Positions 1 to 6,493 of a stretch of 9,794 nt of DNA are shown in pieces. Origin of the DNA: Nitrospirota bacterium. Its GTDB lineage: Bacteria; Nitrospirota; CAKKRA01; 9FT-COMBO-42-15. A program made the position numbers and the translations under genes. The stretch's first letter is position 1. Every line of letters starts with the position of its first letter. The stretch lies in NCBI GenBank assembly GCA_023248415.1, contig JAHFEP010000065.1, positions 1 to 9,794 of the forward strand, given 5' to 3'. The notes under the pieces were generated by a model. It saw only the letters and a program-made list of their open reading frames with translations, did not search any database and was not told the origin of the DNA.

Positions 1-1116
1 ATCTCAAAGCTCCCCTTTTGTTTTACTGTTGATTTGATTGTTAAAGATAATATCTGCCGAGGGGCGTTACTTTTATCTGCAAGCGGCGGGATATTCCCGA
101 TTTTTGCAAAGGCAGTTGTTTTATCAACAGGCGGATGCGGCCAGATATATTCAAGGACAACAAACCCTGCAGTTGCAACTGGCGACGGCACGGCCATTGC
201 CTATCGCGCAGGCGCTATGCTAACAGATATGGAGTTTGTGCAGTTTCATCCAACAGCCCTCTACCTTCCTGCTGCGCCGCAGTTTCTTTTATCAGAGGCA
301 ATGCGCGGCGAAGGCGGCGTGCTAAAAAATTTAAAGGGTGAACGCTTTATGTATAAATACCATCCTGATGCAGAGCTTGCGCCAAGGGATATTGTAAGCA
401 GGGCAATATTATCAGAAATGCGCGCTACAAAGAGCAATTTTGTTTATCTTGATATGACGCATATAGATAGGAAATTTGTCAGAGAAAGGTTCCCAAAAAT
501 CTATAAAACATGCCTTCTCTACGACATAGATATAACAGAGGATATGATTCCTGTCAGCCCTGCAGCCCATTACATCATGGGCGGTGTAAAGACAGATATA
601 AACAGCGCAACAAGCATAAATGGCCTGTTTGCAGCAGGAGAGGTGGCATGCACTGGCGTGCATGGCGCTAACCGTCTTGCAAGCAATTCTTTATTAGAAG
701 GGCTCGTATTTGGCGCAAGGGCTGGCTCTGCAGCGGTCAGATATAAAAAGGGTGTTAAGGATATTAATTCCTTTGTTAAAAGATATGTTACACCACGAGG
801 CCGCAGCAGTAAAAAAGGCGAGCTTGATTTAGACAAAATCAGAAGCTCCTTAAGAAAGATGATGTGGTCAAGGGTGGGAATTGTGCGCTGCAAAAAATCC
901 CTTAATGAGGCATTAAGAAAATTGAGAGGGTGGAAAAAGGTTGAAACCTCCTTTTTTAAAATCAGAAGGGAGCTTGAAGTAAAAAATATGGTAACAGTTG
1001 CAGGGCTGATAGCAACAGCAGCCTTATTGAGAGAAGGAAGCGTTGGCGCGCATTACAGGAGCGATTTTAAGGAGCCGGGCAAAAACTGGAAAAGACATAT
1101 AACACTACACCTCTAA
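1..1116 (+). CDS. nadB: L-aspartate oxidase NadB, 5'-truncated by the window edge
   Basis: This flavoenzyme oxidises L-aspartate to iminoaspartate, the first step of de novo NAD synthesis in bacteria, and passes the product to quinolinate synthase NadA. The frame is open from base 1, so the gene begins outside the window. About 371 of an expected 510-540 residues are visible; the N-terminal FAD-binding GxGxxG segment is missing. Visible family landmarks are STGGCGQIY and ATGDG (FAD domain), EFVQFHPTALY with the active-site-region His at 247-249, APRDIVSRAI with Arg at 385-387, PAAHYIMGGV with His at 568-570, and GEVACTGVHGANRLASNSLLE. The C-terminal helical domain ends in GAHYRSDF, typical of NadB rather than of succinate dehydrogenase flavoprotein. 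An in-frame TTG at 34 is internal and is not the start. The 3' end overlaps convergent nadA by 12 bp. The family call is firm; the catalytic roles of the residues come from family knowledge. Confidence 0.95.
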   Translation: MSKLPFCFTVDLIVKDNICRGALLLSASGGIFPIFAKAVVLSTGGCGQIYSRTTNPAVATGDGTAIAYRAGAMLTDMEFVQFHPTALYLPAAPQFLLSEAMRGEGGVLKNLKGERFMYKYHPDAELAPRDIVSRAILSEMRATKSNFVYLDMTHIDRKFVRERFPKIYKTCLLYDIDITEDMIPVSPAAHYIMGGVKTDINSATSINGLFAAGEVACTGVHGANRLASNSLLEGLVFGARAGSAAVRYKKGVKDINSFVKRYVTPRGRSSKKGELDLDKIRSSLRKMMWSRVGIVRCKKSLNEALRKLRGWKKVETSFFKIRRELEVKNMVTVAGLIATAALLREGSVGAHYRSDFKEPGKNWKRHITLHL

Positions 1117-2100
1117 CATCCTGTCTAATGCCCTTTTTGCCTTTACCCTTATATTCTCCGGCACCTTGATTACATACTGCATATCACGAAGTGCGTTTCT
1201 CAGACTCCGTAAGGTTGTCCTTTTCATGTTCGGACAGACCATGTGTTCGTATGCAAAATAAAACTCTTTGCCAGGATTCTCCTTTTTCAGGCGATGGCCT
1301 ATGCCCTCTTCTGTGCCAATGATAAACTCCTTTTTACTTATTTCCTTAGCAAGCCTTAAGATGCCGGAGGTGCTTGCAATGTGGTCTGCCATATCCTGAA
1401 TCTCTAATGGACATTCAGGATGGGCAATGAACACCGCATCCGGATGCTCTGCTCTTAACCTGTTAATATCGTCTATAGAAATCCTCTGATGAACATGGCA
1501 GAAGCCGTCCCATGAGACAACCTTCTTCTTTGTCCTCTTTGCAACATAGGCAGAAAGATTCCTGTCAGGTATCATTATTACTGTATCCTCTTTTAAAGAT
1601 TCAACAACCTTTAAGGCATTTGAAGAGGTGCAGCATATATCACTCTCTGCCTTAACTGCAGCAGAGGTATTTACATAGCATACAACAGGCGCTCCTAAAT
1701 GTTCCGCCTTTAAATCTCTTAATGTAAAGGCATCTGAAAATTCAAAGACGATTCCCAATAAATCACGGTACTCTTTTCTATCAGTTTTTCTTGGGCCGTT
1801 AACTGTAATCATGTCTGCCATTGGACAGCCTGCTGTAATCTCTGGAAGGAGGACTGTCTTATCAGGCGAAAGAATAGATGCGGACTCTGCCATAAAGTGA
1901 ACGCCGCAAAAAACTATTATCGGATTGTTGGTCTTTGCTGCTGCCCTTGAAAGCTCAAGGGAATCTCCGACTATATCTGCAAGATCCTGTATCTCAGCGC
2001 GTTGGTAATTGTGGGCAAGAATCAGGGCATTTTTCTCTTTCTTCAACTTAAGGATCTCTTCTGTTAGTATTTCTTTATCTTCAAGAACTGCTGTTGGCAT
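1105..2100 (-). CDS. nadA: Quinolinate synthase NadA (4Fe-4S), with a 27-residue insertion
   Basis: NadA condenses iminoaspartate (from NadB) with dihydroxyacetone phosphate to give quinolinate, using an oxygen-sensitive [4Fe-4S] cluster. The 331-residue protein shows the family signatures LAHNYQ (res 29-33), DIVGDSLELSRAA (42-54), CYVNTSAAVKAESDICCTSSNA (141-162, described in part), PDRNL (178-182), CHVHQ (201-205), AHPECP (226-231) and GTEEGIGHRL (262-271). The three expected cluster cysteines are C92 (GCPMAD), C201 and C289 (MVCPNM). It is about 30 residues longer than the compact ~300-residue NadAs; the extra length is mostly one block at residues 100-126. The ATG start lies 10 bp after the rplI stop and has only a weak Shine-Dalgarno sequence, suggesting it depends on upstream translation. 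It is the last gene of the minus-strand run. Its partner nadB faces it rather than sharing its operon. Confidence 0.97.
   Translation of the reverse strand: MPTAVLEDKEILTEEILKLKKEKNALILAHNYQRAEIQDLADIVGDSLELSRAAAKTNNPIIVFCGVHFMAESASILSPDKTVLLPEITAGCPMADMITVNGPRKTDRKEYRDLLGIVFEFSDAFTLRDLKAEHLGAPVVCYVNTSAAVKAESDICCTSSNALKVVESLKEDTVIMIPDRNLSAYVAKRTKKKVVSWDGFCHVHQRISIDDINRLRAEHPDAVFIAHPECPLEIQDMADHIASTSGILRLAKEISKKEFIIGTEEGIGHRLKKENPGKEFYFAYEHMVCPNMKRTTLRSLRNALRDMQYVIKVPENIRVKAKRALDRMLEV
1723..1803 (-). other. In-frame 81-bp insertion inside nadA (residues 100-126)
   Basis: In NadA the first cluster cysteine is normally followed by a short stretch of the type ADMIT-x(3)-LRxLKxEHPGAPVV. Here MADMIT (res 94-99) is followed by 27 additional residues beginning VNGPRKTDRKEY and ending EFSDAFT, before the family pattern resumes at LRDLKAEH (res 127-134). 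The block is exactly 81 bp, in frame, and free of stops. The composition looks like that of the rest of the gene, and I see no flanking direct repeat. The comparison is with remembered family sequences, so the exact edges may shift by a few residues. Confidence 0.6.
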
Positions 2101-2110
2101 ATATATTCGG

Positions 2111-2554
2111 TTATGCCTTCACAACCAAAACCTTAAGATTTGCAGTTATCTCCGGGTGAAGTTTGATTGGAACCGTAAAGGCGCCCAATTCCTTGATTGG
2201 ATTTTCAATATGAATCTTCTTTTTATCTATATGGATGCCCTCTTTTGCCAATGCATCCACAATGTCCATTGCTGTTACTGAACCAAAGAGCCTGTCCCCC
2301 TCGCCGACCTTTTGCGCTATTGTAACAGAGGCATTATTTATCTTCACGGCAAAGGCCTCTAATTCTTCCTTCTCCTTTTTATGCCGCTCCTCTGCATGTT
2401 TCAATTCTTCTTGTAATCTTTTCTTATTTACCGGTGTTGCCTCTACTGCCTTTTTTTTAGGAAGCAAAAAATTCCTTGCATATCCGTCTGACACATTGAT
2501 AATCCCACCCCTCTTACCAACCCTTTCGATATCCTCAAGTAGTATAACCTGCAT
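2111..2554 (-). CDS. rplI: 50S ribosomal protein bL9
   Basis: bL9 binds 23S rRNA through its N-terminal domain and projects from the large subunit on a long helix; it contributes to reading-frame maintenance. The 147 residues match the usual length (about 148). The N-domain begins MQVILLEDIERVGKRGG and carries the family signature around GxxxxVSDGYARNFLLP (res 16-32). A charged helical connector rich in Lys and Glu follows (about res 43-68). The C-domain contains GEGDRLFGSVT (84-94) and ends LKVLVVKA. The ATG is fixed by a strong Shine-Dalgarno AAGGAGG five bases upstream, which starts just after the stop codon of the preceding gene. The usual partners rpsF, ssb, rpsR and dnaB are absent from the window; the gene sits between a small exported protein and nadA. 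Confidence 0.97.
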   Translation of the reverse strand: MQVILLEDIERVGKRGGIINVSDGYARNFLLPKKKAVEATPVNKKRLQEELKHAEERHKKEKEELEAFAVKINNASVTIAQKVGEGDRLFGSVTAMDIVDALAKEGIHIDKKKIHIENPIKELGAFTVPIKLHPEITANLKVLVVKA

Positions 2555-2559
2555 CTCAT

Positions 2560-2566
2560 CCTCCTT
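2560..2566 (-). promoter_or_regulatory. Strong Shine-Dalgarno of rplI
   Basis: On the minus strand AAGGAGG lies five bases before the rplI ATG and one base after the TAA stop of the upstream small gene. The tight packing implies co-transcription and possible translational coupling, and it settles the rplI start. Confidence 0.85.
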
Positions 2567-2567
2567 A

Positions 2568-2915
2568 TTAGTCTTTCTTCTTTAGTTCTTTGACTACCTT
2601 CTCATTCTTTTCCTTAATCTCTTTGCCAGCCTCCTTAAATGCCTTGCCGAGATTCTCGTTTGTCTTCTTAATCTCCTCTTTTATTTCCTTGCCGTGCTCT
2701 TTTATCTTTGGCGATTCTGCCTTGAAATAACCTGCGATGCTTTTATAGCCCTCTTTAAAGAAACCGCCTGCCTTATATGTAAGCGACCAGAAGGAATCCG
2801 CAGTCCTTCTGTAAATGCCCTCATCCTTTTTATCACCACCAAAGGCAGTTGGAACAATACCTGCTATGAGGGCAATAAATAATAAAACAAACATCAGTCT
2901 ACTTATCTTTTTCAT
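2568..2915 (-). CDS. Small exported lysine-rich helical protein, function unknown
   Basis: I do not recognise a named family. The 115-residue protein starts MKKISRLMFVLLF, a typical Sec signal peptide (basic n-region, hydrophobic core at about res 8-22). The likely cleavage site is after AFG (res 24-26), leaving a mature protein of about 89 residues beginning GDKKDEG. An aromatic/glycine segment follows (res 42-64: WSLTYKAGGFF, GYKSIAGYF). The tail, from about residue 68, is very rich in Lys and Glu, predicted helical, and shows 11-residue periodicity. A TTG seven codons upstream is in frame, but the ATG at 2913-2915 is chosen because AGGATGG precedes it at good spacing and the signal peptide then starts with MKK. 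A strong promoter lies directly upstream. The stop is 12 bp from the rplI ATG. A periplasmic location is likely; no function is inferred. Confidence 0.8.
   Translation of the reverse strand: MKKISRLMFVLLFIALIAGIVPTAFGGDKKDEGIYRRTADSFWSLTYKAGGFFKEGYKSIAGYFKAESPKIKEHGKEIKEEIKKTNENLGKAFKEAGKEIKEKNEKVVKELKKKD
2577..2708 (-). repeat. Coding 11-residue periodic repeats in the small exported protein
   Basis: Residues 70-113 divide into four 11-mers: KIKEHGKEIKE, EIKKTNENLGK, AFKEAGKEIKE and KNEKVVKELKK. The first and third, 22 residues apart, match at 8 of 11 positions. Such 11-mer amphipathic helices occur in group 3 LEA proteins and apolipoprotein-like proteins; the resemblance is in pattern only. 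Confidence 0.55.
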
Positions 2916-2936
2916 AGGCCATCCTATTTGCTTCAA

Positions 2937-2965
2937 ATAATATAATAAAAAATAATCCCTGTCAA
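2937..2965 (-). promoter_or_regulatory. Predicted sigma70 promoter of the small-protein/rplI/nadA operon
   Basis: On the minus strand, TTGACA at 2965-2960 (perfect -35) is followed by a 17-base spacer and TATTAT at 2942-2937 (5 of 6 to the -10 consensus). Transcription would start near 2930, giving a leader of about 15 bases that contains the AGGATGG ribosome site of the ATG at 2915. It lies in the 65-bp gap after the MacB-type permease, where the rest is A/T-rich and no terminator hairpin is visible. Confidence 0.7.
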
Positions 2966-2980
2966 ATCCTAACCTAAAAA

Positions 2981-4198
2981 CTATTCAGACCTCAGCGCCT
3001 CAATAGGATGAATCTTGGACGCCTTGTTTGCAGGATATAGTCCGAAGAATATGCCTATAGCAGCGGAGAAACCAAAGGCTGCTATAATTGCTAAAGATGA
3101 AATGCGCGTCTCCCATTCCCCAAAATATGGAATAGACAAAGCAACACCGCTTCCAATAATTATACCGATTATTCCGCCTACAAGGCTGAGCACAATTGCC
3201 TCTGTTATAAATTGAAGCTGTATATCAGTCCTTTTTGCGCCCAGTGCCCTGCGTATTCCTATCTCCCTTGTCCTTTCAGTTACAGAGACAAGCATTATAT
3301 TCATTATACCGATTCCGCCGACTACTAATGCAATAGAGGCAATGCTTGCTAATAAGACAGTCATTGTCTTTGAGGATGCTTCTTGCAATGAAAACATCTC
3401 TGTAAGATTTCTGATTGTAAAGTCATTATCCTGCTTTGGCATTATGCGGTGCCTCTGCCGAAGCAGGTCTGTTGTCTGACTTATAGCATTCTTTACATTA
3501 GCAGGGCCTGCTGCCTTTGCCATAACCCCTGTGATATGCGTAATTCCAAAAACCTTTTTTTGTGCTGTTGTTATTGGCACAATTATTACATCATCCTGAT
3601 CCTGCCCTATGCTGCTCTGTCCCTTTTCTGCAAGTATGCCTATTACAGTAAAAGGGACCTTTTTTATCCTTATAATCTGGCCGATAGGGTCTTCACCGCC
3701 AAACAGGTTTTCAACAACGGTCTTGCCTGCTAATGCAACCTTGGCGCTGCCCCTTACCTCTGTATCTGAAAATGTCTCTCCTCTTGCCACACCCCATTCC
3801 CTTACCTCAAGAAATGCGGGTGTTATACCTATTATAATAGTGCTCCAGTTCTGATTGCCGGCAATAACCTGCGCAGGCCCCCTTACCATAGGCGCAACAT
3901 TTACAACAGCAGAAGCCTCCTTCTTGATTGCATCAGCATCATCCATAATTAATGTTGTCACACTGCCTGCGCCGCCCCTTAATCCTCCTGTTGTTGATGC
4001 ACCGGGAAGTATGAGAAAGAGGTTGCTCCCCATGCTCTCTATCTGTTTTGACAGCCTGTCCCTTGCACCCTGGCCGATTGCAACCATTGTTATAACTGCT
4101 GCCACGCCGATTATAACACCGAGCATAGTAAGCCCGGCACGGAGCTTATTTACACGCAGGGAACTGATAGCAGTATCTATGTTTATCTTAATATTCAT
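2981..4198 (-). CDS. MacB/FtsX-type ABC transporter permease (no ATPase domain)
   Basis: This is the membrane subunit of a MacB-type (type VII ABC) tripartite exporter, which couples cytoplasmic ATP hydrolysis to movement of substrate from the periplasm through an adaptor and an outer-membrane channel. It has 405 residues: TM1 at about 21-43 preceded by SLRVNKLRAGLTMLG, a large periplasmic domain at about 44-278 (MacB_PCD), then TM2 at 281-304, TM3 at 331-355 and TM4 at 367-389. FtsX-family motifs are TERTREIGIRRALGAK (307-322) and YPANKASKIHPIEALR (388-403). Classical MacB carries an N-terminal ATPase; here that domain is absent, with no ATPase gene next to it. The ATG lies 6 bp after the stop of the MacA-like adaptor, so the two are surely co-expressed. 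The substrate cannot be told; macrolides, peptides, siderophores or lipoproteins are all known for the family. Confidence 0.93.
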   Translation of the reverse strand: MNIKINIDTAISSLRVNKLRAGLTMLGVIIGVAAVITMVAIGQGARDRLSKQIESMGSNLFLILPGASTTGGLRGGAGSVTTLIMDDADAIKKEASAVVNVAPMVRGPAQVIAGNQNWSTIIIGITPAFLEVREWGVARGETFSDTEVRGSAKVALAGKTVVENLFGGEDPIGQIIRIKKVPFTVIGILAEKGQSSIGQDQDDVIIVPITTAQKKVFGITHITGVMAKAAGPANVKNAISQTTDLLRQRHRIMPKQDNDFTIRNLTEMFSLQEASSKTMTVLLASIASIALVVGGIGIMNIMLVSVTERTREIGIRRALGAKRTDIQLQFITEAIVLSLVGGIIGIIIGSGVALSIPYFGEWETRISSLAIIAAFGFSAAIGIFFGLYPANKASKIHPIEALRSE

Positions 4199-4204
4199 AT
4201 CTTA

Positions 4205-5377
4205 TTATATATGCGGCCTCGGACCTGTGAATGGCTGGCTGGAGTTCTTTTTTTCTCCTGCCTCAGAGATTAATATCTCCTCGCCCTCCTTTAATCCTGA
4301 AACAACCTCTGTCATTCTGCCATCTGATATACCTGCCTCAATCATACGGGCTGCCGGCTTTCCATTTTCTAACACCCAAATCCTTTTTCCTTTCTCCTTT
4401 TTATCAGGGCTGTTCTCCTTTATATTTACCCTGAATGCTGCATTTGGAATTATCAGGGCATCCTTTCGGCTGTCCACAACAACCGTAACATTTGCTGTCA
4501 TGCCGGGTCTTAAAAGCCATTCGGGATTATCTACCCTTATAATAGTATTATATGTAATTACATTCTGCTGATTAGTTGGCGAATAGTATATCTTTGCAAC
4601 CTCTCCTTCAAAGGTCTTCTTTGGAAAGGCATCCACTGTAAAGCCTGCCTTATCGCCAACCTTTATGCTTCCTATATCTGCCTCGCTTATGTATGTATCC
4701 ACCTGCATCCTGCTCAGGTCGCCTATTACAAACAGTGTCGGAGTGGACATGCTTGCTGCAACGGTCTGGCCTGCCTCTATATTCCTTGTAATAACTATAC
4801 CGTTAATCGGCGACTTAATTGTAGTATTGTTGAAATTCACCTTTGACAGCTCAAGCGCTGCCTCTGCCTGTTTTACTAATGCCTCTGTAGCGCTATAAGA
4901 TACCTTTGCTGAATCAAAACTGCTCTGTGCAGTATCCATCTCAGTAGCAGCAACAAGGTCATCTTCAGAAAGCTGCTTTGTCCTCTTTAGTGTTCTTTCT
5001 GCATCCTTCAATGCAATCTCTGCCTTAAGCAAAGATGCCTTTGCGCTTGAAAGATTTGCATCTGCCTGAAGGACCTGTGCCTTAAAGGTCTCAGGGTCAA
5101 TTTGGGCGATGACCTGTCCTGCCTTTACAGCAGAATTAAAATCTGCATAGATATTTTTGATTGTGCCAGAAACAGATGTGCCGACAAGAACAGAGACAAC
5201 AGGATTGATTGTCCCTGTTGCCATCACCTCTTTTGTTACATTGCCCTTTGTGGCCTTTACAGTCTTGTAACTATAACCGCTGTTCTTGCCGGCAAAAAGG
5301 AAGTATGCGCCTATTATCAGAAGAATAAGGATAACGCCAATTCCGCCGATTATATTTTTTTTGTTAAGTTTAAACAT
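4205..5377 (-). CDS. MacA-like periplasmic adaptor (HlyD/RND membrane-fusion family)
   Basis: Periplasmic adaptors of this family bridge an inner-membrane MacB-type permease and a TolC-like outer-membrane channel. The 390-residue protein has a short cytoplasmic start, one N-terminal membrane anchor (res 9-29), a split biotinyl-lipoyl domain (GTINPVVSVLVGTSVSGTI at about 55-73 and IKSPINGIVITRNIEAGQTV at about 187-206), an alpha-helical coiled-coil hairpin (about 97-182), then beta-barrel (about 224-302) and membrane-proximal domains. At the hairpin tip, R132 and L136 fit the RxxxLxxxxxxS motif that docks TolC; the third position is A143 instead of Ser. GLKEGEEILIS (361-371) is typical of the MacA C-terminal region. 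The start has a poorly placed AAGGGG about 15 bases upstream. The permease follows after 6 bp. No outer-membrane channel gene is present. Confidence 0.92.
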   Translation of the reverse strand: MFKLNKKNIIGGIGVILILLIIGAYFLFAGKNSGYSYKTVKATKGNVTKEVMATGTINPVVSVLVGTSVSGTIKNIYADFNSAVKAGQVIAQIDPETFKAQVLQADANLSSAKASLLKAEIALKDAERTLKRTKQLSEDDLVAATEMDTAQSSFDSAKVSYSATEALVKQAEAALELSKVNFNNTTIKSPINGIVITRNIEAGQTVAASMSTPTLFVIGDLSRMQVDTYISEADIGSIKVGDKAGFTVDAFPKKTFEGEVAKIYYSPTNQQNVITYNTIIRVDNPEWLLRPGMTANVTVVVDSRKDALIIPNAAFRVNIKENSPDKKEKGKRIWVLENGKPAARMIEAGISDGRMTEVVSGLKEGEEILISEAGEKKNSSQPFTGPRPHI

Positions 5378-5417
5378 AGTAGATTTATTGTTCCCCTTTA
5401 CCCTAACCTTCTCGCCC

Positions 5418-6479
5418 CTACTTTATCTCTACCCCTCCTGTTGCCTTTGGGTCAAAGGCATCCCTAAGGCCGTCGCCAAGAAGGTTAAAGCATATAATGG
5501 TTATAGAAATAAAAATCCCTGGTATCAATATCCACGGCGCATTTGTCAGGACACGGATGCTCTGCGCAGCAGACAACATATTGCCCCACGATGGATACGG
5601 CTCCTGAATGCCAAGGCTTAAAAAGCTCAATGCAGCCTCGCCAATTATATATCCTGGAACAGACAGGGTCATTGCAATAATTGTATAGGATAACGTATTC
5701 GGCAATATATGTCTAACAATAACCCTCATATGCCCGCTGCCAATAGCCTTTGCAGCAGTTACAAAGTCATACTCTTTTATTGATAATACCATACCCCTTA
5801 TCACCCTTGCAAGGCCTGCCCAGCCAATGAAACTCATTATCAGGATAATGAGGAGATAGACCTGGGCAGAGGAAAGGGTGACTGGAAATATTGCCCTTAA
5901 AGCTAAAAGAAGATATATGCCCGGCACTGCCATTATTACTTCGCCAAGGCGCATTAATATATTATCTATTTTACCACCAAAATAGCCTGCAATGCCACCC
6001 ATTAATAAACCGAGGATAAATGAGACAAAAACGCCTAACAGGCTTATTGAAAGCGATATCCTCCCTCCATAAAGAAGCCGTGTAAAAAGGTCGCGGCCGT
6101 GAAGGTCAGAACCTAATAAAAAAAGCCTGCTCGGCTCATCTGTTCCAAAGAGCCTCAATCTTCCATCTCCCTTAACAAAAAAATATATTGGATATATCTT
6201 TTTTGTATCAGGCTCATACCTTTTAAACACAGGGTCTACAAGGCTGTAATTATAAACAAACGGCCTCAGATGAAATCTTCCCTCTGCATCTACAAAATGT
6301 ATGGCAGTCGGCGGGTGATAGGACTTTGTCCTGTTCTGCTCATCGTAGTGATACGGTGAAATAAAATCTGCTAATAGGGCAAAAAAGGCAAGGGCAACAA
6401 TAATCCACATTGCAAACCACGCCCTTTTGTTTTGCCTTAATCTATTTATTATAATCCTGAAATTACTTTTTTGTGCCAT
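5418..6479 (-). CDS. Dipeptide/oligopeptide-type ABC transporter permease (DppC/OppC family)
   Basis: This is the second inner-membrane permease of a peptide/nickel-type ABC importer. Of its 353 residues, the first membrane segment is at about 21-41. An extended periplasmic stretch (about 42-120, containing PIYFFVKGDGRLRLFGTDE) leads to the family motif LLGSDLHGRDLFTRLLYGGRISL (121-143, described in part). Five further hydrophobic segments follow, at roughly 146-168, 180-200, 206-228, 266-288 and 315-335. The EAA-type loop that contacts the ATPase is EYDFVTAAKAIGSGHMRVIVRHILPN (236-261, described in part), and the end reads GDGLRDAFDPKA. The long first periplasmic region is longer than in E. 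coli DppC but occurs in a known subset of the family. The Shine-Dalgarno AGGAG overlaps the stop of the partner permease, 14 bp upstream. The ATPase partners DppD/DppF are not encoded in the window. Confidence 0.94.
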   Translation of the reverse strand: MAQKSNFRIIINRLRQNKRAWFAMWIIVALAFFALLADFISPYHYDEQNRTKSYHPPTAIHFVDAEGRFHLRPFVYNYSLVDPVFKRYEPDTKKIYPIYFFVKGDGRLRLFGTDEPSRLFLLGSDLHGRDLFTRLLYGGRISLSISLLGVFVSFILGLLMGGIAGYFGGKIDNILMRLGEVIMAVPGIYLLLALRAIFPVTLSSAQVYLLIILIMSFIGWAGLARVIRGMVLSIKEYDFVTAAKAIGSGHMRVIVRHILPNTLSYTIIAMTLSVPGYIIGEAALSFLSLGIQEPYPSWGNMLSAAQSIRVLTNAPWILIPGIFISITIICFNLLGDGLRDAFDPKATGGVEIK

Positions 6480-6493
6480 CCGCTTATCTGCTC

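Noticed and set aside
34..36. TTG at base 34 as start of nadB
   Set aside because: The frame is open to the window edge with NadB-like residues before it, and the FAD-binding N-terminus must lie upstream, so the gene is truncated by the window and not short.
570..893. 107-codon minus-strand frame within nadB
   Set aside because: It is an antisense shadow of the conserved NadB active-site region, with no independent signals.
2916..2936. Upstream in-frame TTG start for the small exported protein
   Set aside because: Using it would add seven residues before MKK and place the start before the AGGATGG ribosome site; the ATG at 2913-2915 gives a normal signal peptide.
2916..2980. Terminator after the MacB-type permease
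   Set aside because: The gap is A/T-rich but holds no stem of useful length; the A/T-rich stretch is better explained as the promoter for the next operon.
3855..4571. 238-codon open frame on the plus strand
   Set aside because: It is antisense to the end of the MacA-like gene and the start of the MacB-type permease, has no family motifs or ribosome site, and both minus-strand genes are clear.
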